From positions 36,593,191-36,657,190 of the forward strand of contig JANVCC010000018.1 in assembly GCA_025345505.1 (NCBI GenBank): a DNA stretch of 64,000 nt, in the 5' to 3' direction. Shown piece after piece: positions 12,701 to 22,926 of the stretch (positions within the stretch are counted from its first letter, which is position 1; each line of letters begins with the position of its first letter). Made by a program: the position numbers and the translations under genes. This stretch comes from Todiramphus chloris collaris. Its lineage: Eukaryota > Chordata > Aves > Coraciiformes > Alcedinidae. The notes beneath the pieces are model-generated. The model did no database searches, had not been told where the DNA came from, and was given only the letters and a program-made list of their open reading frames with translations.

Positions 12701-15700
12701 AGACCCCACCTGAAGGACTGTGTTCATCACTGTGGCCCCCAGTGTAAGAAAGATGTGAACTGTTGGAGTGGGTTCAGAGGAGGCCACAAAGATGATCAAG
12801 AGGCTGGAACACCTCACTTGGGAGGACAGGTTAAGAGACTTGGTGTTTAGTCTGGAGAAGAGAAGGCTCTGGGGACACCTTATAGAGACTTTCCAGTTCT
12901 TAAAGGGGGCATAAAGTAAAGGTGAGGAGGGGCTTTGTATCAGGGAGTGTAGTGACAAGCAAGGGTTAATGGTTTTAAACTGAAAGAAGGTAGATTCAGA
13001 TTAGGTATTGGGAAGAAGTTCTTTACTGTGAGAGTGTTGAGATACTGTTGCCTAGAGAAGTTGTGAATGCCCCATCCCTGGAAATGTTCAAGGTCAGGTT
13101 GGATTTAAAACTATTCTGTGAATTCCACACGAGAAAGTTGGAGGCGTCTTTCAGAGTAATGTTGATGTAATTAATTGTAGGCAAGGGGAGGTTCCCCATA
13201 ATGTAATGTATATACAAAGAAATTCAGAAGCCTCTTTTCTAGAAGCAGAGAAAAAATTTATGCCAAGTGACCTGTGAAGAAAAATACTAACAGAGCAATC
13301 TAATACACAAAAATACATTTCTTAATTTAAAAAAAAAACCCAAACCCTGGATGTGGGGAGAAGATGAGGTGTTCAAATGCCACAGTGATTTGTTTTTTAT
13401 TATTATTATTTTTAAATATGAGTGCAAAACAAATGAAAAACTGTTTTACAAGTAAAAAATACCTTATAAATGAACACGGTATTTAGAAATTGGAAAATTC
13501 AGAAAAGTAGGCACCAGATGTTTTGTAAATTAAAGCTTTAGAAAGTAAATTGAGATAGCCAGGAGATATGTGACTGGCAGAGGTAAAAACAGAATCTTTT
13601 CCTGTTGCTTTGGAACAGGAGAAATCTCAGTACTGTTAGAGAGGTAAAATAGGTAGGAATGATCAGGGGAGTTGGAACTGCTGCCAGGATGTTAGGATTT
13701 TGTGCTAGGAAGGAAAGGAAAGCTGACACTGCAACTGGAGGAAGTCATGAGATATTTTCCCAATCTATTTGTAACTTGGGACACAATAACAAATGTAGTC
13801 CCACGTGCTGTATTTTTTGAATCAATCTTGTGTTATGTACTCATTATTTCAGATAAATGTTTAGAAGTTAGTAAGCTTGGACAAGTTGCACTTAAATGAG
13901 TGAGACCTAAATAAAATACTGAGGAGAACTTAAGCCACCTGCTTTAATTTTAAACAAATGCAGAGAATGTAATTGATACAGCAGGGGACTGGAAGCACGT
14001 CGGGAACTGCAGTGAAGCAAGGAAGATGCAGCTTTAGGCACAGTAAACTTATGAGTTCTTTTGAGGGGAGAAAACACTAACAAACCACAAGACAGGCTTG
14101 TTATTCACAATGCTGGGATGTGTCTTTTCTGTGGGGAGTAGCAGTTCCTGAGAATCCTGGATGCCTTTTTTTTTAAAAATTTGTTTCCTTTAGTATTTTT
14201 TTCCTTAGTTGATGAGCTAAGTTTTGCAGCTTGATCAATGTAATTTATGTGCATAATTTTTAGATATCTTACTTGCTCAGACTTTACATTCTGGTTATAA
14301 ATGCAGTTGCATATCACTGAAGCATGTCTGACTAATTGGTAGGTGCTAGTAGCTGTATATGGTTAAGTGGCAATTCTTTTAATGGGAGTATTTCTTTTTA
14401 GATGCAACTTTCAGGTACTACAAAGTCTGGTAGGATAGTAGGTAATCACGAGCTATTGTGTATTAGTAATGACAAATACAAGATGAATCTTGAACCACTG
14501 AATACAGACTGTACTTAGAGAATTATTCTGAAAATAATTTGGGACGCATACTGCATGTAGTTACAGAAAAAAAAGCTCATACCAGTATGCTTTCAGCAGA
14601 AAGGGGTATTACAAACTCACCCTGCCCCAGCCTTCATGGAGATCTGTACTCAAACCACCCTCTGGTTATTTTACAAAGAGTGTTGAGAGGGGGGATTTGT
14701 CAGAAGAGAGATGGAATAAACATTGAAGTGGGAGACTTGATTTGACTTAACCTTCTTAGCTTACCAGAAGAAAGGGATTAACGAGTGACTTGATTGTGAT
14801 AAAGGATATTCACAGGGAGAAGATCTGAAGTTGCAGCAGGCACTTTGACTCCACGGAGAAAGAGAAAATGATTTGATTTTGAGTTTCCAGATCTGCCTTT
14901 TATCATGGAAGAGATTTCACAGTGGGAGCGTGACTAACTGTTGGGGTCAAGCACCAGGCAGGATAGCTGGTTCCTTGTTCTTCTGGTGTCTTTAGTTGGT
15001 CCTGTAGGAGTTTGAACAGGCTGGCTAAAGTTCTGTGCTGTGCCTGCTGCACGGGGTCAGACAGTTTATCATGTAGCTTTACAGCTGGTGAGTTTGTCTG
15101 AGGTTCAGCAGGAGCTGTGTCATGAGATGTTAAGGATGGGTGGGGTATGTGTCCTGACCAAGACTTACCTCTTGCATGTGGGTTTGGTGTGTGTTTGTTT
15201 GTTTTTTAACTTTTTCAGTGGAAGTTTTGAATATTTGCACAAACAAAACTATCTAAGGGAAATGGCAGGTGAAAAAGGATTTGTATACCATGAGTCCTGG
15301 ACCAGGTCATATTTTGGGTTGGTGCTCTGTAACTTTGGGCCATGCTTATCAATTGATTGTTGCCTGGTAATATATTTCTCCTGCTTGGACCTCTCTTAAT
15401 CAAGTTCCTGGAAGCTTTGAGCTTCCTTCAGGAGGCATTGTGGACCAACTTTGAAGTCATAAGTGGACATAGATTTGCTTTAAGTAGGACTAGTGACTTA
15501 TCTATGGGCCCATTCGCTATAAATGAGAACAGGAGGTATATTTTATGCACACAGGCAAAAAGCTATGCTCTTCTCAATTGCTTTTTTATTACCCTTCTAA
15601 TTAACTGTCGATTTGACTGCTTTTGTCCAAATCCATTTGGCTCCTCTGACATTGCATTGTGGTTTTCAGTATTGCTGGAAACTCAAATTAAAAATAAATG

Positions 15701-18700
15701 CAAAATGTCTCATATACGTTGGTTATGGATATTTGTTGAGGTAAAAGTATTTGTTTTATCTGTGCCTTCATTTATTTCTGAACCTTCTATCTTACCACCA
15801 AAAGAAAGCTAGATCTTCATAAACTTGTTGTGTCAAAGAAATCCATCAAAACCCAGAAACCTAATGATCTGAGCCATAAATTCTTTAAAATAGCAGTTCA
15901 GTTCTACAGGGACAGATGTTTTTGCTGAAAATCAAATAATCATCTGTTCTGAGTTCTAGCACTGAAGTTATTTCCAAAGCAATGCTTGGGAATGGGTCAG
16001 GCATCAAAAAGGGAGCTACTCTTATTTTATTAACCAGGAGAATTTAGTGTCTTCCCTCTTTCAGCTTGTTTATGGTTTGTCCAGACATTTTGGGCTAGAA
16101 ATGAGAGCTTCAGTGGCAGCTTTCTGTTTAAAATAAAAGTTAATGATAAATCTAATTGTCCTTCCTCTTTGACACCCAGGAATAAGCTGCAAAGTCTGGG
16201 ATTTGGAATCACGCTGCACATAGAAGGAAACTTTGTGCAAGTGAAATACTGATCATTTTGTTTTCTCTTCTTCACCAGATTCCATTGTGATTGGATTTTG
16301 GGTTGGTCTTGCGGTTTTTGTCATCTTCATGTTTTTTGTCCTGACTCTGCTGACGAAGACAGGAGCACCGCACCAAGAGTGAGTCTGAAAACTGGAATAA
16401 CAAATCCAGGCTGTTAAGTGGTGCATCTGTTCTTTTGCAGCCCCCAGACAAGCAGCGGCCGTGCTGCCATTGCACTGTCTCAGCATCATCTCCCTTTAGT
16501 CCTCCCTTCTGATAGGATACGGTCTACCTTTGTTTCAAATAATCTTTGTTCCTAGCACTTCTAAGAGAGCACTTCTGTAAAATTGTTATTAATGTGTTCC
16601 TTATTTAGCACACAGTAGCCATGCAGTAAGAGAAGGGAGCAGCTGCGTGTATGGAAACCGGTGGGTAGGCTGCCAAACACATGGCTTTAGGTTACTGTTC
16701 TGCAGATCAGGGGGGTCATCCTGGGTAGTCTCACATTATCATGGAGTGGAACGGAGAAATGTGAATATTGACAGAGTATATATGAACAAAATGCAGAGTA
16801 GATGTTCAATTAAGGAAGTTGAAGTCTGGTGGGTGGTTTCCACATGTTTGTGTGTTCAAGTCCATAAGGTAGATATCAGCAGTATTTACGAAATCTTGCC
16901 TTAAGCCTGTAGCTCCCCTAGTCTGAGTGTGTTAGATTCTGCTGAGAAATTCCAGTAGATGCTGAAGATGAGCTCCGCATTTGTTTAACACTAGGGTCCC
17001 CTGAAAGCCACAAAGTAACCTTTTTTTCCCTTCCTTTTTTTTTTTCCTTCTTGTTCTTTCTGGTTAATATGTGCAGACTATGCCTTGCCTCAACCATTTA
17101 TTTGCATTTGCACACCACTCAGGCTGTCAGTGTCCCTTCCTCTGAGGAGGTTTGAATCCCACGTCTCTCGGGCTTGCGTGACATAAAGGAGAAATAAAAA
17201 GCCTCTCTGGAGAGTGAGCTCACTTGCAGGCAGGTAGCAATGATGAGAAGCTGATTGTGAAAGGCAGTTGTTAGTGCTTATCACTTCCTAAGGCAGCCCG
17301 CCTGTCTCTGCCTACTGAAGGCCCTTTGCTTAGTCATATATACGTAGAAGAGCTCTGAAACTTCGTGCAATAGCACATCTTTAGAGACAGGGCCATATTA
17401 CAAAGGATGTATGTCTATCATCAGCCTCTTCTGTGCTACTGAGGTTTTGCGTCTGTGGGAAGGAAATACAGGCAGAAGAATTCAGCTTCCCAGAGCTGAC
17501 TTGCTGGTATTTTTGCTTCCCTTACAGACTGTCATAAAGGAGCCAGACCTTGCTCTCAAATGTATTTAAAATCCTTGTAAATGTTGGTGTGCTGTCTCTT
17601 TTACCTGGAGATCTTGTTTCTTAGCTGAGCATCTGTGTTCATGTAGATACGTGGATAATTTGAGAGGGGAAGTAGTGATGAAGTCAAATGTACAACAAAT
17701 GGAATTCAATGCGGATATTTGTCTAAAGTTTGTACACTTGTAAAAATTTTGCTTTCAGGTAACAGAAGCCTGCTTGATATCTCCCACTGTTTGTCTGATT
17801 TCTTCATCAGTTTTCTTGGAACAGGTTGCCTAGAGAGTTTGTGAAACCTCCATTCTTGGTCAATTTCTACATCCAGATAATCTGGTCTGAATTCAGAGTT
17901 GGCCTTGCCTTCATCAGGGAATTAGGGTAGAGACCTCCAAAAGTCCCTTCCAGTCTAAATCTTAAAATAATTTTCTTCAGTTGCTGAAGAGAGCCCAGTT
18001 AATCCTTTCTGTATTTGTTTCAAACTTCCTTTGCAGCTTTGGGAGTGGTGCACTCGGACACTTGCCCACTTGCTATGTATGCTAAGGTGCCACCTTTAAC
18101 AAATCTTAGCACTATTTTCTTGAGATTTGATAACCAGATACGTATGGTACTGGAAATGGATCATCCAGGAAATATGCTAAGTGTTCTGTTTTATTTTTGA
18201 TACATGTATGTAAAAACTGGAGAGCATAAATACTCGCCTGTAAAACCAGTGCAGCTGTGGTTTTAGTTTGCCTGCATCTTCTGTCTTTATACTCGACTGG
18301 ATTCTTCATGACTCATCGTTTTGTTAGCGGGCTGTCTTGCAGCCATCCTTTAGAAAGAGATGTTAATGGGATTCCTGGGTCTTGGGAGAAAGCCAGCCTG
18401 CCTGATGGACGTGTCTCTGACTTCAGTAAGACAATTTGGCTGTTCTTTAAAGTACCATTAAAGTGAGAGAGAAGTGTAACTGGGTTCGGATGGATGGATC
18501 CAAAGTAGAATACTCTGATTTTTCTAGAAGCATTTTTACCTTGGCTCAATATGAAGGGATATGATAGCATGTACTTTTCAGAACTGTACAAGATACCCAG
18601 AATTGTGTGTGTTCTCAGACCAGAAGAAAAGGGTCAGGATATGGATGGGGGGAGGTACAAGTTTAATTAGTAATGGAAATGGCACTTGTTGCATTTTGTT

Positions 18701-21700
18701 TCCTTGCATGTTAGTATGTGTAGAACATTAGTATGTGTAGAACATTAGTATGTGTAGNNNNNNNNNNTTAGTATGTGTAGAACATTAGTATGTGTAGAAC
18801 ATTAGTATGTGTAGAACATTAGCTTGTGCACCCAGGAAAAAAAATAAAAACTTATTGACAATCTTTCTAAATTGCTGCCTGAGAAGCACACTCGTTTCTC
18901 ACTTGTGAGAAGATAGTATGCTATACTTGTTTCTGAATTTAAAAATGTCCTTAAAAATGCATTTGTGCAACCAATGCTTGTGTTCATGTAAGCTCTGTAC
19001 AAAATATTGGCTGATGTAATCTCAAAATTTCCTGCAGTGACTGAGGTGGGCTTTATGACTAGTTGCAGTGAAGATGAAATTACAGAGATTTTTTTTTTTT
19101 AAACAAATGATTTGGTGTAGTTTATGGATTCTGGGGTGAAAACCAATTGGAGAAACGCAGATCCACTGAAACAAACATTTCTTCTACAGATACATGTGTG
19201 TTTGCTGAAAACTTACACAGGAAGATTTCTCAGGTTCAGGGTAGCACTCCTGGGTTGATCCTCAGCATCTGTTTAGATCCCCCACATTCCCTCTGGGATG
19301 CTAAACCCTGTTCTTTGAGAGGATTGGCTACTTGTTCCTTTGGCTGGTTTGCCAAATACCCTAGGTCACTTCAGGGAGTGCTGAAAGAAGAGCTCTTTAA
19401 GCTATTAGAGGAATCTCAAGTATCAGTCCCAAACCAGTATGTCCCTGTTAGAAGGGTATACTGGGCAAAATGATCTATACCCTGACAGTGCACTCAGGTC
19501 TGGTGGGTGGAGCCTAGAGCTTAGTGCTGAATCCAGCAGACCAGAACTCAGTGTTCCTAGGCTGGAAGATTCCCAGAAAAGGGAGTTTGGGTCAGTTCCT
19601 TGGCAACTGCTTGCATTGAATGGTTGTCAGTATATATGATGTTCAAGGTGTTTGGCATTCAACTTCCTGCTATCCTGCTGGCAGCTTCTGGGACTCAGAG
19701 GGTCCTGCTGGCTGAAATATTGCAAAAGGCATTTGATTGTCCATGTGGTTGTGCTCCGTTCCACAGTACGACTGGGATTTCTGAAGCTGCTTGTCTAATT
19801 TAGAGTGTTCTGAAAAGATACACACTGAGGTACACTGGCACACTGTAATGAGCAAGACCATGCAAGTTTCTAGTCTATTAAAATAATAATAATAATAATA
19901 AAAAAATCCTTCCCAAAACACAGAAAGATTATGTGTGAATTTCAGAAATGAAAAATATCACTATCTATTAGATCCTGTTTCCCTACTCCTGGGCACAGGA
20001 TTATTCTCTGTTGTATTTCCTCAGCATTCTGTGTCATTGTAAAATGTCGTTGCATCTTTTGTTCTTCCATTTAGATCAGGTTGCCATTGCCAGTCTTGTG
20101 TGCCCCTCTGTATTGTCAGCCTTTGCTCTGTCATAGCTCACTGGGTTTTAAGCACTTTCCACACCTATGAAGGTGAGGACAGGGAGGCTCTCCAGAGAGA
20201 CTGAGATAGACTGGCTTGCTGGGCCACTGCTAATGGTATGGGTTTCAACAAGGCCGAGTGCCAGGGCCTGCACTTGGGCCGCAGCAACCCCATGCAACGC
20301 TACAGGCTTGGGGCAGTGTGGTTGGAGAGCTGTCTGGAGGAGAGGGATCTGGGGGTTCTAATAGACAGGAGAATGAACATGAGCCAGCAGTGTGCCCAGG
20401 TGGCAAAGAAGGCCAACGGCATCCTGGCCTGTATTAGAAATAGTGTGGCCAGCAGAAGCAGGGAGGTGATTGTCCCCCTGCACTCAGCACTGGTGAGGCC
20501 TCACCTTGAGTACTGTGTCCAGTTTTGGGCACCTCAGTACAAGAGAGATCTGGAGGTGCTGGAGCGGGTGCAGAGGAGGGCAATGAAGCTGGTCAGGGGA
20601 CTGGAGAATAGATCATATGAGGATCGTTTGAAGGAGCTGGGCCTGTTTAGTTTGAGGAAGAGGAGGATGAGGGGAGACCTCATCACTCTCTACAACTACC
20701 TGAAAGGACATTAAAGAGAGCGTAGTGCTGGTCTCTTCTCTCAGGTAATTAGGGACAGAACCAGAGGGAATGGCCTCAAGCTGAAACAAGGTAGGTTTAG
20801 ACTGGACACTAGGAAAAAATTCTTCATGGAAAGGGTAGTGAAATATTGGAATGGGCTGCCCAGGGAAGGGGTTGAGTCCCCATCCCTGGATGTGTTTAAA
20901 CATCGCTTGGATGTGGTGTTGGGGGACGTGGTCTAGGGGTGAACTTGTAGAGTAGGGCTAATGGTTGGACACAATGATCCCAAGGGTCTTTTCCAACTTG
21001 AGTGATTCTGTGAACTAGTTTTACTTCTCTAATGGGTGCATTTTAAGCTTTCTTCTAAAGTCACTTCTTCCCTGGCTTATAGCACTTGTCCTTCGTTCTG
21101 TGCTCATTTGCCGCCTCCGCTGCCTGTGCCACAACACTACAGAGGAACTCTTGGTGGCAGATTTGCAAAACTCTGTATACAATTTAAATCCAGAGTGGTG
21201 CTTTCTATTGCATTATAAAGACAAAAATGTCAGTTGTGAAGGCTACCACAGTATTATTGCAGTCTGTTTGCCTCCTGGTGTGTATATAGCAGATTATTAC
21301 TTAGTTGGTGGTCTGTCTTGCATCAATTTAAACACCACGCTTCTCACGCGGAATGAGCCTGTACAGTTTTGACCAACTAGAGAGCTGCTTTGATTTGAAG
21401 GCTGGTGTCACTGTTTTTGCTAGGCTAGAATTCTTATATTGTGTAATGGAAGTAAAGTAGCATTTGAGAAGCAGAAATCTTTGGTATTTCAGTCCTAGTT
21501 AATATTAATGCTAGTCACCCTGTGAACTGGAATGTTTTGGGGGTATATTTCTGAAAAGTGCCATCTGAGGCTTTCAAAAGCTTGTAGGCACTTGCCTCCT
21601 ACTGCAGGCTCGAGGGAATTAAATTACAGTGTTTCTCTGAAAAATCTGTAAGTGCCGTGTGCACCTTCAGGAGTCCAGCAGTCTGTCTCCAGTGTCATTT

Positions 21701-22926
21701 GCTACATGTTCACCTTTAAACAGTATGATTTATTAATTCTTACTTAGCAAAACTTATATTCTCAGAATATGTTTAGATTTTTTTCACTGCACGCCCTCCA
21801 AATAACTCTACTACCTTGCAGATGCAAATGACTTGTATTTTCTGATCACAGCACACAAATTCAGCCTGACGAAGAATGTAACTATCTGTAAAACTTCTGT
21901 CCTTGAGCTTTTTTTTCTCTCCCCCAAGCTGTTCATGGCTCCATGTAGATTGGAGCTGGTTTGAGCTCACACTTCTAGAAAACTCCAAGAAAGATGTTAA
22001 GGTGTCTTTCCTGAGCTATGTGTCCAAATTGTTAGGACTGTCAGTCTTTATAGCAGTCTTTAGTTACAGCTCTTCTAACATAGAAATCAGTCTGTCATTG
22101 AGTGGAGTTAGTGGAAAGGATGATTTGATGTCCAGACAACCAAGCACTCAAATTATGCCTGTAGTGACAACGGTGCTGCCTATGTCTCAAAGAATTTTCT
22201 CCATCAAAGATTTTTCTCAAAGTGTTCTAGAAGTCATTTAAAAAAAGGTGTTACTACCTGATACCAAGAGGAAATACTGAAGAGTATTTCTAAGCTAGTT
22301 CAGTGAGCGGATTATTACAGTATATTGATTACTAGAAGTGCTATTTAAGAGTGCTGCCATTGATAACTTATTCCTGTGGAAAATTATAATGACAAATCAA
22401 GACTTTAAAAGCCAGGACTATTTATTATTTTTTAAGTTTGTTGTAGATAAACTGTAGGGTTTCCTTTCTTCCTGTTAAAAACTTGAATAGTTATACTTTC
22501 ATGCTTACTGTATTTTTCTTTTTCCTTCCTAGCAATGCAGAACCTCCCGAAAAAAGACTTCGCATGAATAGCTTTGCAACAGACTTTGGAAGACCTCTGG
22601 AGACAGAGAGGGTCTTTTCTCGTCAAATAGCCGAAGAATCCCAGTCACTTTTCCATTTCTGTATTAATGAAGTGGAACATTTGGACAAAGCAAAACAAAG
22701 TCAGAAAGGTCCAGGTCTGGAGAGAAATATCCACTTCCAGGAGGTTCCCAGGAGCAGTGGAATGTTTGAGGAAGATCTAAATTGTCTTACAAAATTTAAC
22801 ATTCCTAACTTTGTGAACACTGAGCAGAACTCTTCATTAGGTGAGGATGATCTCCTCATCTCAGAGCCACCAATTATTTTAGAAAGCAAATCGGACATGC
22901 AATCTTCCAGTCGTACCCTTGACTGA
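9624..22926 (+). CDS. MRAP2: MRAP2, melanocortin receptor accessory protein 2 (whole coding span, three coding exons)
   Basis: Joining 9624-9750, 16279-16378 and 22533-22926 gives an open frame of 206 codons plus TGA; human MRAP2 has about 205. The protein starts [12 protein letters not shown], with an N-glycosylation sequon at N9. The tyrosine-rich family motif [10 protein letters not shown] follows at about residues 23-32. The LKAHKY segment at 38-43 lies in the part tied to dual topology, and one hydrophobic helix spans about 45-67. The cytosolic tail holds [13 protein letters not shown] and ends with [11 protein letters not shown] and a final LD. Family knowledge: MRAP2 forms antiparallel dimers in ER and plasma membrane and modulates MC4R and other GPCRs, affecting energy balance. 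The start has A at -3 and is the family's usual start. All junctions are GT-AG and in phase, and no damage is seen. Confidence 0.97.
11535..11990 (-). mobile_element. CR1 LINE 3' fragment
   Basis: It begins with the reversed CR1 terminal repeats (TCATAGAATCATAGAATG) and the hallmark GGTCATCTAGTCCAACCCCC. It continues through CACAACCCCCCTGGGCAGCC and the GGAGATGCTCCACTCCC block. It is 5'-truncated, as is typical of CR1. It sits in MRAP2 intron 2, antisense to the gene. It belongs to the same subfamily as the copy at 25254-25673 by close block-for-block likeness. Confidence 0.9.
12276..13123 (+). mobile_element. CR1 LINE fragment, RT C-terminus plus 3' UTR
   Basis: Sense-strand CR1 text is recognisable from the 'TTTAACATCTTTGTCAGTGG' reverse-transcriptase block, through CTCATGAAGTTCAATGAGCC, to CCCCATCCCTGGAAATGTTC. 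It then jumps almost directly to ATTCTGTGAATTC, so most of the 3' UTR is deleted. Several frame breaks are visible when it is read against the family. It lies only about 290 bases right of the opposite-strand CR1 at 11535-11990, so the two are separate insertions. Confidence 0.88.
16279..16378 (+). CDS. MRAP2: MRAP2 exon 3, transmembrane exon
   Basis: The acceptor TTCACCAG ends at 16278 and the donor GTGAGT starts at 16379. The 100 bases encode the whole membrane helix ([20 protein letters not shown]) and the following [11 protein letters not shown]. The exon closes with GA, and exon 4 adds C to make Asp76. Sequence and phase fit the known MRAP2 structure. Confidence 0.96.
17816..17975 (+). 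mobile_element. Weak CR1 3'-end relic
   Basis: GGAACAGGTTGCCTAGAGAG followed by a diverged tail and AAAAGTCCCTTCCAGTCTAAA matches the order of the CR1 3' end, in sense orientation. Only about 160 bases are recognisable and divergence is high, so this is an old copy. Confidence 0.6.
18711..18829 (+). repeat. 17-bp tandem repeat (minisatellite) with internal assembly gap
   Basis: The unit TTAGTATGTGTAGAACA repeats with an exact 17-base period at 18711, 18728 and 18745, and again at 18768, 18785 and 18802. A decayed last copy follows at 18819. Units match almost perfectly, which suggests recent expansion. Ten N (18758-18767) break the array. Confidence 0.95.
18758..18767. other. Assembly gap (10 N)
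   Basis: A run of 10 N lies inside the 17-bp tandem array. The distance between repeat starts across it is 23 bases rather than a multiple of 17. The N count is therefore a placeholder, and the true array length is unknown. Confidence 0.97.
19880..19902 (+). repeat. (TAA)n microsatellite
   Basis: Several TAA units in a row, followed by an A run, lie in MRAP2 intron 3. Confidence 0.85.
20175..21013 (+). mobile_element. CR1 LINE fragment, RT C-terminus and complete 3' end
   Basis: Sense CR1 sequence runs from GGGTTTCAACAAGGCCGAGTG through GTGATTGTCCCCCTGCACTC and GAGTACTGTGTCCAGTTTTG. It ends with GGTCTTTTCCAACTTGAGTG and ATTCTGTGA. An uninterrupted 158-codon frame (20238-20714) covers the C-terminal part of the reverse transcriptase (for example [10 protein letters not shown]-like and [12 protein letters not shown]). 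The subfamily differs from the 11535 copy in its 3' UTR. It is truncated at the 5' end and therefore immobile. Confidence 0.92.
22533..22926 (+). CDS. MRAP2: MRAP2 exon 4, cytosolic tail and stop
   Basis: The acceptor TTTCCTTCCTAG ends at 22532, after a clear pyrimidine tract. The exon encodes the conserved cytosolic tail from [14 protein letters not shown] to the end. It includes FGRPLE, the EVEHLDKAK segment, [10 protein letters not shown] and the acidic [11 protein letters not shown] block, and stops with TGA at 22924-22926. It is the longest coding exon, as in other vertebrates. Confidence 0.96.

Larger units (their letters stand above)
9751..16278 (+). other. MRAP2: MRAP2 intron 2
   Basis: The 6.5-kb intron contains the two CR1 fragments described separately (11535-11990 and 12276-13123). 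G/T-rich low-complexity sequence lies at about 11200-11300. I saw no further gene. A 151-codon open stretch at 15357-15812 has no recognisable homology or conserved-looking motif. Confidence 0.6.
16379..22532 (+). other. MRAP2: MRAP2 intron 3
   Basis: The 6.2-kb intron holds a weak CR1 relic (17816-17975), a 17-bp minisatellite with an assembly gap (18711-18829), a TAA microsatellite (about 19880-19902) and a fairly intact CR1 copy (20175-21013). The rest is ordinary intron sequence. Confidence 0.6.

Noticed and set aside
12311-12850. 179-codon frame on + and 207-codon frame on the opposite strand
   Set aside because: Both lie in the CR1 fragment 12276-13123. The + frame is a piece of reverse transcriptase and the other is its shadow.
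15357-15812. 151-codon open frame on the + strand in MRAP2 intron 2
   Set aside because: No family motif, hydrophobic patchy composition, no splice or promoter context and AT-rich third positions like the surrounding intron. It is best explained as a chance frame.
19147-19473. 108-codon frame in MRAP2 intron 3
   Set aside because: Nothing in the translation is recognisable, and there are no splice sites in phase with MRAP2.
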